Below are positions 9,312 through 17,913 of a DNA stretch of 64,000 bases, in pieces (within the stretch, counting starts at the first letter, position 1; each line of letters starts with the position of its first letter). The notes under the pieces are model-generated. The model saw only the letters and a program-made list of their open reading frames with translations. It did not search any database and was not told the DNA's origin. Made by a program: the position numbers and the translations under genes. This DNA is from Anaerotruncus massiliensis (ex Togo et al. 2026) (GTDB lineage Bacteria > Bacillota > Clostridia > Oscillospirales > Ruminococcaceae), in assembly GCF_900199635.1 (NCBI RefSeq), contig NZ_LT962687.1:1039501-1103500 (forward strand), read 5' to 3'.

Positions 9312-11396
9312 TCATTCCACGACCTGCGGGACGAAGAAGCATCCGTCCCAGGTCTCGGGCGCGCCCGCGAGCAGGTCCGCGCGCGGCAGGGGCGTTCCGG
9401 CCCTGTCCGGCCGGAAGACGTTTTCCAGCGGCACCACATGGCCGGCGGGCGGGACCCCCTCGGTGTCCGCCTCCGCGAGCTGGCCGGCAAAGGCGACGAG
9501 CTCGGCCATCTGCCGTTCGAGCGCCTCCCGCTCCTCTGGCGCGACCCGCAGGCGGGCGAGGTTTGCCGCCGCGTCCACGTCGACGCGGGCCTGGCTGCGC
9601 CGCGCCTTGGCGGGGACGCCCACGCCCTCCCGGAGGAGCCCGGCCAGCCCGAGCGCATCGAGTTGCGCGGGGTCGACGGGGCCCGGCGCGCCGGTGAGTG
9701 GGCAGCGGGCATCCTTCGTCTTGGGGAAGGCGATCACGTCGCGCAGGGAGGGGGCCCCGAGCATCTGCATGACCAGCCGGTCGAGCCCGAACGCGAAGCC
9801 GCCGTGAGGCGGGGTGCCGTACTGGAAGGCGTTGACCAGAAAGCCGAACCGTTCCCCGATCTGCCCGTCGGAGAAGCCGAGCGCCTCAAACATCCGTTTC
9901 TGAACGTCGCGGCTGTGGATGCGGATGCTGCCGCTTCCGAGCTCGACGCCGTTGAGCACCACATCGTAGGCCTGCGCGCGTACCCGGGCGGGGTCGGTGA
10001 GCAGGTAGGGGAGGTCCTCGGGATAGGGCATCGTAAAGGGGTGGTGGGTCGCGACGTAGCGGCCCTCCTCCTCGGAATACTCGAACTGGGGGAAGTCGGT
10101 GACGAAGCAGAATTTGTAATCCCCGGGGTTCCTGCGCAGGCCGAGCAGGTCAGCGAGATCGAGCCGCAGGCCGCCGAGGGTGCGGCAGACGGTGGAGAAG
10201 CGGTCGGCGCAGAAGAGGATGAAGTCGCCCGGCCTGCCGTCCACCGCGTCGAGCAGCGCGGCAAAGTCCGCCTTGGAGAAGTATTTTGTCAGGACGGAGT
10301 AGGGCTCTCCGTCCTCCCGGAGGGCGATCCACGCCATCCCCCCGGCGCCGTAGGCGAGGGCCTTTTTGGTGAGCTCTTCAATCGTGCCGCGGGAAAAATC
10401 GCAGCGTCCCTTGACGTTGAGGGCGCGCACCACGCCGCCCGCCTCCACGGCCTTGCGGAAGACCGAAAAGCCGCAGCCGCGCGCAAGCTCGGTCACGTCG
10501 GCGATCGGCAGCCCGAAGCGCAGATCGGGCTTGTCGGAGCCGTAGCGGTCCATCGCCTCCCGCCAGGTGAGGCGGGGGAAGGGGGCGGGGAGCTCAATCC
10601 CCAGCGCCTCCCGGAAGAGGTGCCGGAACATTCGCTCGAGGTGCCGCAGGATATCCTCCTGGTCGACGAAGGAGAGCTCCATATCCACCTGCGTGAACTC
10701 GGGCTGGCGGTCGGCGCGCAGGTCCTCGTCGCGGAAGCACCGCGCGATCTGATAGTATCTGTCGACGCCGGCGACCATCAGGAGCTGCTTGAAGATCTGC
10801 GGCGACTGGGGCAGCGCGTAGAATTCCCCCTGGTGCACCCGGCTGGGCACGAGGTAGTCGCGCGCCCCCTCGGGTGTGGATTTGGTGAGCATCGGCGTCT
10901 CCACCGCTAGGAACCCCTCGCTTTCGAGGTAGTTGCTCACGAGGCGCGCGACCCGTGCGCGAAAGCGCAGGTTTTCGAGCAGCCCCGGGCGGCGCAGGTC
11001 GAGGAAGCGGTAGCGCAGCCGCACCTCCTCCCGCACGTCCGCCGCGTCCTCGAGCGGGAAGGGCAGGGGCCGCGCCTCGGAAAGCACCTCCATCCCGCGC
11101 GCGCAGAGCTCGAAGGCGCCGGTGGCGAGCCGGGGGTTGCGGGTCTCCTCGCTGCGCGGACGCAGCTCCCCCCGCACCGCGACCACCGATTCGACCCGCA
11201 GGCCCTCCGCCGCGGCAAAGTCCTCCCGCGAAAGGTTCTGCGCGTCGAACACCACCTGGAGCGTTCCCTCGCGATCCCGCAGGTCGATGAAGATGACGCC
11301 GCCCATGTCGCGCTTGTTCTGCGCCCAGCCCATGACGACGGCGGCGCGGCCCACGTCGGCTTCCCGCAGCGCGCCGCAGTAATCGGTTCGTTTCAT
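9312..11396 (-). CDS. aspS-gatC: Aspartyl-tRNA synthetase fused to GatC
   Basis: A 694-residue fusion. Residues 1 to about 590 are a complete bacterial-type AspRS: OB-fold anticodon domain (GWAQNKRDMGGVIFIDLRDREG in part), class II motif 2 (CFRDEDLRADRQPEFTQ), a GAD insertion, and motif 3 ending AFGLDRLVM. After a short linker, residues about 604-694 are a full GatC, with NLARLRVAPEE, DTEGVPP, VPLENVFRPD and the closing DGCFFVPQVVE. No separate gatC is present. The fusion should tether the enzyme that makes Asp-tRNA(Asn) to the amidotransferase that repairs it. In RDMGG the residue is Met where discriminating enzymes usually have Leu and non-discriminating ones often His, so specificity is unclear. 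Start 11396 has a GGAGGG site. Confidence 0.93.
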   Translation of the reverse strand: MKRTDYCGALREADVGRAAVVMGWAQNKRDMGGVIFIDLRDREGTLQVVFDAQNLSREDFAAAEGLRVESVVAVRGELRPRSEETRNPRLATGAFELCARGMEVLSEARPLPFPLEDAADVREEVRLRYRFLDLRRPGLLENLRFRARVARLVSNYLESEGFLAVETPMLTKSTPEGARDYLVPSRVHQGEFYALPQSPQIFKQLLMVAGVDRYYQIARCFRDEDLRADRQPEFTQVDMELSFVDQEDILRHLERMFRHLFREALGIELPAPFPRLTWREAMDRYGSDKPDLRFGLPIADVTELARGCGFSVFRKAVEAGGVVRALNVKGRCDFSRGTIEELTKKALAYGAGGMAWIALREDGEPYSVLTKYFSKADFAALLDAVDGRPGDFILFCADRFSTVCRTLGGLRLDLADLLGLRRNPGDYKFCFVTDFPQFEYSEEEGRYVATHHPFTMPYPEDLPYLLTDPARVRAQAYDVVLNGVELGSGSIRIHSRDVQKRMFEALGFSDGQIGERFGFLVNAFQYGTPPHGGFAFGLDRLVMQMLGAPSLRDVIAFPKTKDARCPLTGAPGPVDPAQLDALGLAGLLREGVGVPAKARRSQARVDVDAAANLARLRVAPEEREALERQMAELVAFAGQLAEADTEGVPPAGHVVPLENVFRPDRAGTPLPRADLLAGAPETWDGCFFVPQVVE

Positions 11397-11420
11397 AGCG
11401 ATCCCTCCAAAGATCGGACG

Positions 11421-11742
11421 AAAAAGGAGCGCCCTTCGTCCCTCATTTTGGGACGAAAGGCGCTCCTTCCGCGGTACCACCCAAATAGGGCGCCGGGGGC
11501 GCCCCACTCTTTCACCTATGGTTTGCGGCTGTAACGCGCCGCCCGGCGTCCGAGCCTACCGGCAAAATGCGTTCGGTCGGAAACTCGGGGATGTTCTTCC
11601 TCCCGTGCCTTGTACCGGGCTCCCACCTTTTCCCGGCTCTCTGTGACGCGGCGTCGGGGCTACTCTTCCCGTCATCGTCTTTGGCGGTTATAAAAAAAGA
11701 CGGCGCTTCCCAACGTGTGGTAAAAGCGCCGTTGCTTTTATA
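11421..11742 (-). promoter_or_regulatory. T-box leader of the aspS-gatC/gatA/gatB operon
   Basis: The minus strand carries the antiterminator signature GGGTGGTACCGCGG (11469-11482), which competes with a terminator (11421-11468) ending in a U-run. Upstream is a complete stem I: AGAGTA on the 5' side of the specifier loop, AGAGAGC, and a GGTGGGAG distal loop. The 3' side of the specifier loop reads GAA-GAAC-A (GAAC at 11593-11596), so both GAA (Glu) and AAC (Asn) are available. Uncharged tRNA(Asn), perhaps also tRNA(Glu), should stabilise antitermination and switch on the transamidation operon. Confidence 0.9.
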
Positions 11743-11748
11743 ACGGCC
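11683..11748 (-). terminator. Terminator-like hairpin at the very 5' end of the T-box transcript
   Basis: On the minus strand a 9-bp stem, ACGGCGCTT/AAGCGCCGT, is followed by seven T only about 15-50 bases after the predicted start site. The T-run and flanks can also pair with the upstream GGCCGTTATAAAAG, extending the stem. It could be an early attenuator or a 5' stabilising structure; nothing else in the region needs a terminator here. Confidence 0.45.
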
Positions 11749-11777
11749 ATTCTAGCAGGATGGGAGCGCGTTGTCAA
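11749..11777 (-). promoter_or_regulatory. Sigma-A promoter of the transamidation operon
   Basis: TTGACA (11772-11777) and TAGAAT (11749-11754) on the minus strand, 17 bases apart, immediately upstream of the T-box leader. Confidence 0.85.
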
Positions 11778-11846
11778 TCCCTTTTCGGAAATTTTTCCGC
11801 GGGGAATTCGGGGGACGGGCCTCCTTTTTCTGGCAAAAAGGTTGCG

Positions 11847-11875
11847 TTGACAACTATTTTTCCGCCTGATATAAT
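11847..11875 (+). promoter_or_regulatory. Sigma-A promoter of the MATE-marR operon
   Basis: TTGACA (11847-11852) and TATAAT (11870-11875), both perfect, with 17-base spacing, 26 bases before the start codon. A MarR operator may overlap it, but I cannot define one. Confidence 0.85.
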
Positions 11876-11901
11876 GGGAGGGAAAGAAAGGAAGCGGTTT
11901 C

Positions 11902-13278
11902 GTGCACAGCGACCAGAATCAGGCGGACAAATTCGCCAGAATGACCCAGACGCCCATTCCGCGGCTCATCACGACGCTGGCGGTCCCCACGATCATCAGC
12001 ATGATGATCACCTCGGTCTACAACATGGCGGACACCTTTTTCGTCGGCCGGATCGGCACCAGCGCGACCGGCGCGGTGGGCGTCGTCTTTTCGCTGATGG
12101 CGGTCATCCAGGCGATCGGGTTCATGTTCGGGCAGGGCTCGGGCAACTACATCGCCCGCAGCCTCGGCGGCCAGGATTTCCGGGACGCCTCGCGCATGTC
12201 CGCGACCGGTTTTTTCTCGGCGCTGATCGTGGGCGGACTCATCACCCTCTTCGGCCTTATCTTCCTCGACCCGCTCGTGCGGCTGCTCGGCGCGACCGAG
12301 ACGATCCTGCCCTACGCGCGGGATTACGCGCGGTACATCCTGCTCGGCGCGTCCTACATGACCGCGTCGCTCGTCCTCAATAACCAGCTGCGCTTCCAGG
12401 GCAGCGCCTCCTACGCGATGGTCGGCATCGCGGCGGGCGGCATCCTCAACATCGCGCTGGATCCGCTGTTTATTTTCGTCTTCCACATGGGCATCGCCGG
12501 GGCGGCGATCGCGACGGTCATCAGCCAGTTTGTGAGCTTCTGCATCCTGCTGGTCGGCTGTACGCGGGGCGGGAACATCCGCATCCATTTCCGGGACTTC
12601 ACCCCCCGCTGGGAGCTTTACCGCGAAATCCTGCGGGGCGGCCTGCCCTCCCTCTGGCGGCAGGGGCTGGCGAGCGTCGCCACCATCTGCCTCAACCTCG
12701 CCGCGGGCCCCTACGGCGACGCGGCGATCGCCGCGATGTCGATCGTCTCCCGCGTCAATATGTTCGCTTCCTCCGCGCTCATCGGCTTCGGACAGGGCTT
12801 CCAGCCGGTGTGCGGCTTCAATTACGGGGCCAGGCTCTATAAGCGGGTCCGCGAGGGATTCTGGTTCTGCGTGCGCGTGTCGGTCGTCGTGCTGGCGGTG
12901 CTGGCGGTGGCCGGGTTCATCTTCGCCCCCGGGATCATCGCGGTCTTCCGCGGGGAGGACGCGCTCGTCGTCGAGATCGGCGCGCGGGCGCTGCGCTTCC
13001 AGTGCGTGGCCTTCCCGCTCATGTCCTGGGTGATCATCAACAACATGCTCTGCCAGACGATCGGCAAGGCCGCCAAGGCGACCGTCCTCGCCATGGCGCG
13101 GCAGGGGCTCTTCTTCCTGCCGCTCATCCTCGTCCTGCCGCCGCTCTTCGGGGTGCTCGGCGTACAGCTCAGCCAGCCGCTCTCCGATCTGGCCACCTTC
13201 CTGCTCTCGGTGCAGATCGGCTTCACCGTCCTCCGTGAGCTCAAGGCGCAGGAGGAGGCGGAGGGAGGCGCGGCATGA
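11902..13278 (+). CDS. MATE family efflux transporter
   Basis: A 458-residue membrane protein with about 12 hydrophobic segments in two similar halves, of MepA/NorM type. Near the N-terminus is LAVPTIISMMITSVYNMADTFFVGRIG in part, and GFGQGFQPVCGFNYGA opens the second half. Such proteins export cationic drugs or metabolites using a Na+ or H+ gradient. The start is GTG, 8 bases after AAGGAAG, close to a perfect promoter. The stop overlaps the downstream marR start (ATGA), a pairing typical of a pump with its own repressor. Confidence 0.9.
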   Translation: MHSDQNQADKFARMTQTPIPRLITTLAVPTIISMMITSVYNMADTFFVGRIGTSATGAVGVVFSLMAVIQAIGFMFGQGSGNYIARSLGGQDFRDASRMSATGFFSALIVGGLITLFGLIFLDPLVRLLGATETILPYARDYARYILLGASYMTASLVLNNQLRFQGSASYAMVGIAAGGILNIALDPLFIFVFHMGIAGAAIATVISQFVSFCILLVGCTRGGNIRIHFRDFTPRWELYREILRGGLPSLWRQGLASVATICLNLAAGPYGDAAIAAMSIVSRVNMFASSALIGFGQGFQPVCGFNYGARLYKRVREGFWFCVRVSVVVLAVLAVAGFIFAPGIIAVFRGEDALVVEIGARALRFQCVAFPLMSWVIINNMLCQTIGKAAKATVLAMARQGLFFLPLILVLPPLFGVLGVQLSQPLSDLATFLLSVQIGFTVLRELKAQEEAEGGAA

Positions 13279-13721
13279 AAAAGGTGCGCCTCAACCGGGA
13301 TATCTCCATCCTCTACCGTTACGGGCAGCGGTTCTTCGCCTGCCGGCTCGCTCCGCTGGGGGTCGAGGTGGGGCAGCTCCCGGTGCTGATGCAGGTCTAC
13401 CAGATGCCCGGCACGACGCAGGACGCGCTGTCGGTGGGGCGGGGGTTTGACAAGGGGACGACCGCCCGCGTGGCGAAGTCGCTGGAGGACGCGGGGCTCC
13501 TGCGCCGGGAAACCGACCCCGACGACCGGCGGATCAACCACCTCTATCCCACCGGGCGGGCGCTCGCGCTGCGCCCGCAGGTGGAGGCGGTCATCGACGA
13601 GCTGCACGGGGTGCTCTACCGCGGACTGAGCGGGGAGGAGATCGCGCAGGCCTCCGCCCTCGTGGCCCGGATGCGACGCAACCTCGCCGATGAGATCGAC
13701 CGGCAGCGGTCGTCCAAATGA
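13275..13721 (+). CDS. MarR family transcriptional regulator
   Basis: A 148-residue winged-helix protein. Helix-turn-helix around residues 42-75 (TTQDALSVGRGFDKGTTARVAKSLEDAGLL) and the wing with the family motif DPDDRRINHLYPTG follow an N-terminal dimerisation helix. It overlaps the MATE gene by four bases and probably represses the shared promoter until a ligand binds. The ligand is unknown. Confidence 0.88.
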   Translation: MKKVRLNRDISILYRYGQRFFACRLAPLGVEVGQLPVLMQVYQMPGTTQDALSVGRGFDKGTTARVAKSLEDAGLLRRETDPDDRRINHLYPTGRALALRPQVEAVIDELHGVLYRGLSGEEIAQASALVARMRRNLADEIDRQRSSK

Positions 13722-13736
13722 GAATCAGAATGTAAA

Positions 13737-13776
13737 GCGGCGCGCCGTCCATCCGGACGGCGCGCCGCTTTTATTT
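13737..13776. terminator. Bidirectional terminator between marR and trpB2
   Basis: A 14-bp GC stem (GCGGCGCGCCGTCC with loop ATCC) followed by TTTTATTTT; it serves the two convergent genes. Confidence 0.8.
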
Positions 13777-13783
13777 TGGGTGC

Positions 13784-15166
13784 TTACCGGACGCCGGGGA
13801 TGGCGGGAAGCCCGTCGAAGCCCTTCTGCAGGTCGGCGTCGGTGGGGATGTAGTCGCTCATGACGCCGTCGTGGAAGGCGGAATAGGCGGTCATGTCGAA
13901 GTAGCCGGTGCCTGTGAGGCCGAAGAGGATGGTCTTTTCCTCGCCCGTCTCCTTGCAGCGCAGCGCCTCGTCGATCGCGGCGCGGATGGCGTGCGCGCTC
14001 TCGGGGGCGGGGAGGATGGTCTCCTGCTTGGCGAAGAAGACGGCGGCCTCGAACACCTTGGTCTGCTCGACCGACACGGCCTCCATGTAGCCGTCGTGGT
14101 AGAGCTTGGAGAGGATGGGGGACATGCCGTGGTAACGCAGCCCGCCCGCGTGGTTGGCGGAGGGGATGAAGCCGCAGCCGAGGGTGTACATGCGGGCGAG
14201 CGGGGTGATCCGGCCGGTATCGCAGAAGTCGTAGGCGTACCGCCCGCGGGTGAGGGAGGGGCAGGAGGCGGGCTCGACCGCGACGATGCGGGGGTCGGCT
14301 CTGCCGGTCAGCTTATCCTGCATGAAGGGGGCGATGAGGCCGCCGAGGTTGGAGCCGCCGCCCGCGCAGCCGATGATCACGTCGGGGTACTCGCCGATCA
14401 TCTCCATCGCGGTCTTGCTCTCAAGGCCGATGACCGACTGGTGGAGCAGCACCTGGTTGAGCACCGAGCCGAGCACATAGCGGTACCCCTCGGTGGAGAC
14501 GGCCTTTTCGACCGCCTCGGAGATGGCGCAGCCAAGGCTTCCGCCCGTCTCGGGGTCGGCGGCGAGGATGCGGCGCCCGGCCTCGGTGGTGTCGCTCGGG
14601 CTGGCGACCACGTCCGCGCCGAAGGTCTGGATGACCGCCTTGCGGAAGGGCTTCTGGTTGTAGGAGACCTTGACCATGTAGACGGTCAGCGGCAGCCCGA
14701 AATAGGAGCACGCCTCGGCGAGCGCGGTGCCCCACTGGCCGGCGCCCGTCTCGGTGGTAAGCCCCCTGAGCCCCTGCCGCTTGGCGTAGTAGGCCTGCGC
14801 CACGGCGGAGTTGAGCTTGTGGCTGCCGGAGGTGTTGTTGCCCTCGAACTTGTAGTAGATCTTCGCCGGGGTGCCCAGCGCGCGCTCCAGGCTGTAGGCG
14901 CGGATGAGCGGGGAGGGGCGGTACATTTTATAGAACTCGCGGATCTCTTCGGGAATGTCGACGTAGCGGGTCACGGCGTCGAGCTCCTGGTGCGCCAGCT
15001 CGTCGCAGAAGACGGGGCGCAGGTCGGCCTCGGTGACCGGCCGCATCGTCGCGGGATTGAGCATCGGGTCGGGCTGTTCCTTCATATCGGCGCGCAGGTT
15101 GTACCACTGGCGGGGAATCTGGTCCTCGGAGAGATAGATCCTGTGCGGCACGTTGTTCGATTTCAT
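13784..15166 (-). CDS. trpB2: TrpB2-type tryptophan synthase beta chain
   Basis: A 460-residue PLP enzyme of the TrpB2 class. The PLP lysine is in NNTSGSHKLNSAVAQ, followed by GAGQWGTALAEA, the phosphate-binding loop GCAGGGSNLGG and the C-terminal LFGLTGTGYFDM. It condenses indole with serine, or acts as a salvage enzyme. TrpB2 proteins carry an N-terminal extension and often lack a TrpA partner; no trpA or other trp gene is nearby. Start 15166 has a GGAG site. A T-box with UGG specifier precedes it, so expression should rise when tRNA(Trp) is uncharged, which supports a real tryptophan role. Confidence 0.93.
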   Translation of the reverse strand: MKSNNVPHRIYLSEDQIPRQWYNLRADMKEQPDPMLNPATMRPVTEADLRPVFCDELAHQELDAVTRYVDIPEEIREFYKMYRPSPLIRAYSLERALGTPAKIYYKFEGNNTSGSHKLNSAVAQAYYAKRQGLRGLTTETGAGQWGTALAEACSYFGLPLTVYMVKVSYNQKPFRKAVIQTFGADVVASPSDTTEAGRRILAADPETGGSLGCAISEAVEKAVSTEGYRYVLGSVLNQVLLHQSVIGLESKTAMEMIGEYPDVIIGCAGGGSNLGGLIAPFMQDKLTGRADPRIVAVEPASCPSLTRGRYAYDFCDTGRITPLARMYTLGCGFIPSANHAGGLRYHGMSPILSKLYHDGYMEAVSVEQTKVFEAAVFFAKQETILPAPESAHAIRAAIDEALRCKETGEEKTILFGLTGTGYFDMTAYSAFHDGVMSDYIPTDADLQKGFDGLPAIPGVR

Positions 15167-15218
15167 GGCGGGTGCTCCTTTCAGATGTTGGATTTGCAAA
15201 CAAACGGGCAAACAAAAA

Positions 15219-15500
15219 AGGCTTTTGCCCCAGCGACTGCTGGGACAAAAGCCTTGGCTTCTGCGGTACCACCCAAATTGGCGTCGAAACGCCCGCTCAT
15301 TCCGCATACTGACATATGCGCTTCCTGGATAACGGGTGAAGATCCCGTCGGGCACTACTCGGGAAATCCCTTTCGTCCCGCCCTCGCGAGTCCATTCAGC
15401 CCGGGCCCTCCCGCCGCAATCGCACCGCCTGCGGCTCTCTGTGGGGATGGCGAACGCGCCTACTCTTCTCGGTCGTCGGTTTGCCGTTCGTTTGATTTAG
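15219..15500 (-). promoter_or_regulatory. Trp-specific T-box leader of trpB2
   Basis: Antiterminator motif GGGTGGTACCGCAG (15261-15274, minus strand) and a competing terminator (15219-15255; AAGGCTTTTG/CAAAAGCCTT arms) before a T-run. In stem I, AGAGTA faces GAA-TGG-A, giving UGG (15392-15394), the Trp codon, as specifier; the AGAGAGC motif is also present. Confidence 0.93.
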
Positions 15501-15504
15501 AGAG

Positions 15505-15533
15505 ATTATACAGCGGCGGGAAGGATTTGTCAA
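15505..15533 (-). promoter_or_regulatory. Sigma-A promoter of trpB2
   Basis: Perfect TTGACA (15528-15533) and TATAAT (15505-15510) on the minus strand, 17 bases apart, just upstream of the T-box. Confidence 0.9.
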
Positions 15534-15625
15534 CCACGATTTTTTCGCTAAAGGGAAACCTTACAACAGGGTGTCAAAAATTGACATGACATTTGTTGGA
15601 TATTACCAGATTCAAATGTCGCATA

Positions 15626-15654
15626 TTGCAGAAAAATGGAAAATATATTATAAT
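15626..15654 (+). promoter_or_regulatory. Promoter of the ICMT/GH3/HD-GYP operon
   Basis: TTGCAG (15626-15631) and TATAAT (15649-15654), spacing 17, in an AT-rich stretch about 57 bases before the first gene. Confidence 0.75.
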
Positions 15655-15710
15655 TAAATTTACCAACTTATGGACAAACTGTGACAATGTGACAGGAGAA
15701 AACCGATTTG

Positions 15711-16298
15711 ATGATCCTACTGCTGGGATGCCTGAGTTTCCTGCTTTTCGTGCTCGGCGATCTGAACAGCGTCAACTGGGGAGTGCGCGCGCTGCGGCCC
15801 TGTTTTTTTGCCGGGTGCCTGCTGCTGGCGGGTTCCACGGCGGCGCTGCTCATCACCGCGCGCCCACGTTTCCTGCTCCCCGCGCCGCTGCGCGGGCTGG
15901 CCGGTTTTTTGGGCGCTCTGTTCCTCCTCCTGCTCGTCTACTCCCTCTTTTTCGCGCTTCCCTTCCAGCAGACCTATCTGGAGGAGGCCGCCGAGCGCCG
16001 CGCGTACGACCGCGGGGTCTACGCCCTCTGCCGGCACCCGGGGGTGCTCTGGTTCATCCTGTTTTACCTCTGCTGCTGGCTGGTGCGGGGCTCGGACGCG
16101 CTCTTTTGGGCGTGGGTCCTCTTCAGCCTGCTCAACGTGGGATATATCGTGCTGCAGGACCTTTACATCTTCCCGCGCACCTTCGGCAACTACGGCGAAT
16201 ACCGGAAGACCACCCCCTTTTTGATCCCGAACCGCGCCAGCATGCGGCGCTGCGCGGCAACGATAAAGGCAGGAGAGGAGCATGGGCGTGAACTTTGA
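15711..16298 (+). CDS. ICMT-like integral membrane methyltransferase
   Basis: A 195-residue protein with about five hydrophobic helices. The C-terminal third (YDRGVYALCRHPGVLWF and, later, FGNYGEYRKTTPFLIPN) matches the S-adenosylmethionine-binding region of isoprenylcysteine carboxyl methyltransferase-like and phospholipid N-methyltransferase-like membrane enzymes: an RHPxY-type turn followed by Y-x-E-Y. It is the first gene of a three-gene operon and overlaps the GH3 gene by 17 bases. The substrate is unknown; a lipid or a product of the next gene is possible. ATG 15711 was chosen; TTG 15708 is better spaced (8 bases) from AGGAGA. Confidence 0.6.
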   Translation: MILLLGCLSFLLFVLGDLNSVNWGVRALRPCFFAGCLLLAGSTAALLITARPRFLLPAPLRGLAGFLGALFLLLLVYSLFFALPFQQTYLEEAAERRAYDRGVYALCRHPGVLWFILFYLCCWLVRGSDALFWAWVLFSLLNVGYIVLQDLYIFPRTFGNYGEYRKTTPFLIPNRASMRRCAATIKAGEEHGREL

Positions 16299-17913
16299 GG
16301 AGAAGCTCAGGAACCAGCAGTACGACGATCTCTGGCAGGAGTACTGCGGATTCCTGGACCTGGATATCGGCGGCTACATGCAGATCCAGAGAAGGCTGAT
16401 GGAGGAGCAGATCGGGCTGTGGAGCGCGAGCGCGCTCGGCAAAAAGCTCCTCGACGGCGGCAGGCCCCGGACGGTCGAGGAGTTCCGCCGCGCGGTTCCG
16501 CTGACGACCTTCGAGGACTACGCCGACGTCCTGCTGCAAAAGCGCAGCGAAATGCTGCCCGCCGAGCCGGTGGTCTGGATCCAGACCACCTGGGAGGGCG
16601 GCAAACACCCGATCAAGCTCGCGCCCTATACGCGCGGAATGCTCGACGTCTTCAAGCGCAACATGGTGGCGGCGCTCATGCTGGCCACCAGCAAGCGCCC
16701 CGGCCAGTTTTCCATCGCGCCCTGCGACCGGACCCTCTACGGGCTGGCGCCGCTGCCCTATGTGACGGGACTGTTCCCGCTGATGCTCGACGAGGAGCTG
16801 CCCCTGCGGTTTTTGCCGCCGGTGGACGAGGCAGTGAGGATGTCGTTCGGCGAGCGCAACAAAAAGGGCTTCGCGCTCGGCCTGCAAAACGGACTCGACC
16901 TCTTTTTCGGGCTGAGCAGCGTCATCAGCTATATCACCACGAGCTTCACTGCGGGGGGCGGGAAATCCAAAACGAACCTGCTCCAGTATTCCCCCGCCAT
17001 GGTCTGCCGCTACCTCGCGGCCTCCTACCGCGCGAAGCGGGACGGCCGCACCGTGCAGCCGAAGGACATCTTCCGCCTCAAGGCGCTCATCTGCGCGGGC
17101 ACCGACACAAGCTACTACAAGCCCTCGCTCGAGGAGGCGTGGGGGGTGCGTCCGATGGAGATTTACGCGGGCACCGAGCCGACGCTGATGGCGACCGAGA
17201 CGTGGGCGCGCAACGGCCTCGTCTTTTTCCCTGACAACTGCTTTTATGAGTTCATTCCGGAGGGAGAGATGTATAAAAATCTTGACGACCGGACCTACCA
17301 GCCCAAGACCTGCCTGATGGACGAGCTGACCGCCAACCAGAATTACGAGGTGGTCATCACGGTGCTCAAGGGGGGCGCATTCGTCCGCTACCGGGTGGGG
17401 GACGTCTTCCGGTGCCTCAGCACGGGCGGCGAGCAGGAGGGGGCGCGCCTGCCGCGCTTCACCTTCGTGGACCGGATCCCCACCGTCATCGACATCGGCG
17501 GCTTCACCCGCATCACCGAGGACACGATCTCCGACGTGGTGCGCCTGTCGGGGCTGGGCATCCACGACTGGGCGGCGCGCAAGGAGTACAGCGCGGACAA
17601 CCGCCCCTACCTGCACCTCTACCTCGAGATCGCCTCCGGGTCGCTCGAGGTGATGGCGGTGAGCAAGCAGCTGCTCCGCGAGCATCTGAGCGTCTACTTC
17701 AAGTACTTTGACAACGACTACAACGACCTGAAAAAGATGCTCGGCATCGAGCCGCTGCAGATCACCATCCTGCGCACCGGCACCTTCGACGCCTTCCGTC
17801 GGGCGACCGGGCAGGAGGTCCGCCGGATCAACGAGTCGAGCTTCCGCATCTCCGAGCTGCTGCGTTTCCAGGAGCGGGACTATCCGCTGGAAAGGGGAGT
17901 CGTGACGCCATGA
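16282..17913 (+). CDS. GH3-type acyl-acid amido synthetase (ANL superfamily)
   Basis: A 543-residue protein of the GH3 adenylate-forming family, best known from plants, where it joins amino acids to auxin or jasmonate through an acyl-AMP. Visible motifs are IQTTWEGGKHPIKL (N-terminal ATP loop, substituted relative to the plant SSGTSxG form), ICAGTDTSYYKP, YAGTEP (about residues 295-300) and RYRVGDVF (about 369-376). Family length is normal (about 540-600). It overlaps the methyltransferase by 17 bases and the HD-GYP gene by 4, so the three are tightly coupled. The acid and amine substrates cannot be read from sequence; bacterial homologues are mostly uncharacterised. Confidence 0.75.
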   Translation: MGVNFEEKLRNQQYDDLWQEYCGFLDLDIGGYMQIQRRLMEEQIGLWSASALGKKLLDGGRPRTVEEFRRAVPLTTFEDYADVLLQKRSEMLPAEPVVWIQTTWEGGKHPIKLAPYTRGMLDVFKRNMVAALMLATSKRPGQFSIAPCDRTLYGLAPLPYVTGLFPLMLDEELPLRFLPPVDEAVRMSFGERNKKGFALGLQNGLDLFFGLSSVISYITTSFTAGGGKSKTNLLQYSPAMVCRYLAASYRAKRDGRTVQPKDIFRLKALICAGTDTSYYKPSLEEAWGVRPMEIYAGTEPTLMATETWARNGLVFFPDNCFYEFIPEGEMYKNLDDRTYQPKTCLMDELTANQNYEVVITVLKGGAFVRYRVGDVFRCLSTGGEQEGARLPRFTFVDRIPTVIDIGGFTRITEDTISDVVRLSGLGIHDWAARKEYSADNRPYLHLYLEIASGSLEVMAVSKQLLREHLSVYFKYFDNDYNDLKKMLGIEPLQITILRTGTFDAFRRATGQEVRRINESSFRISELLRFQERDYPLERGVVTP

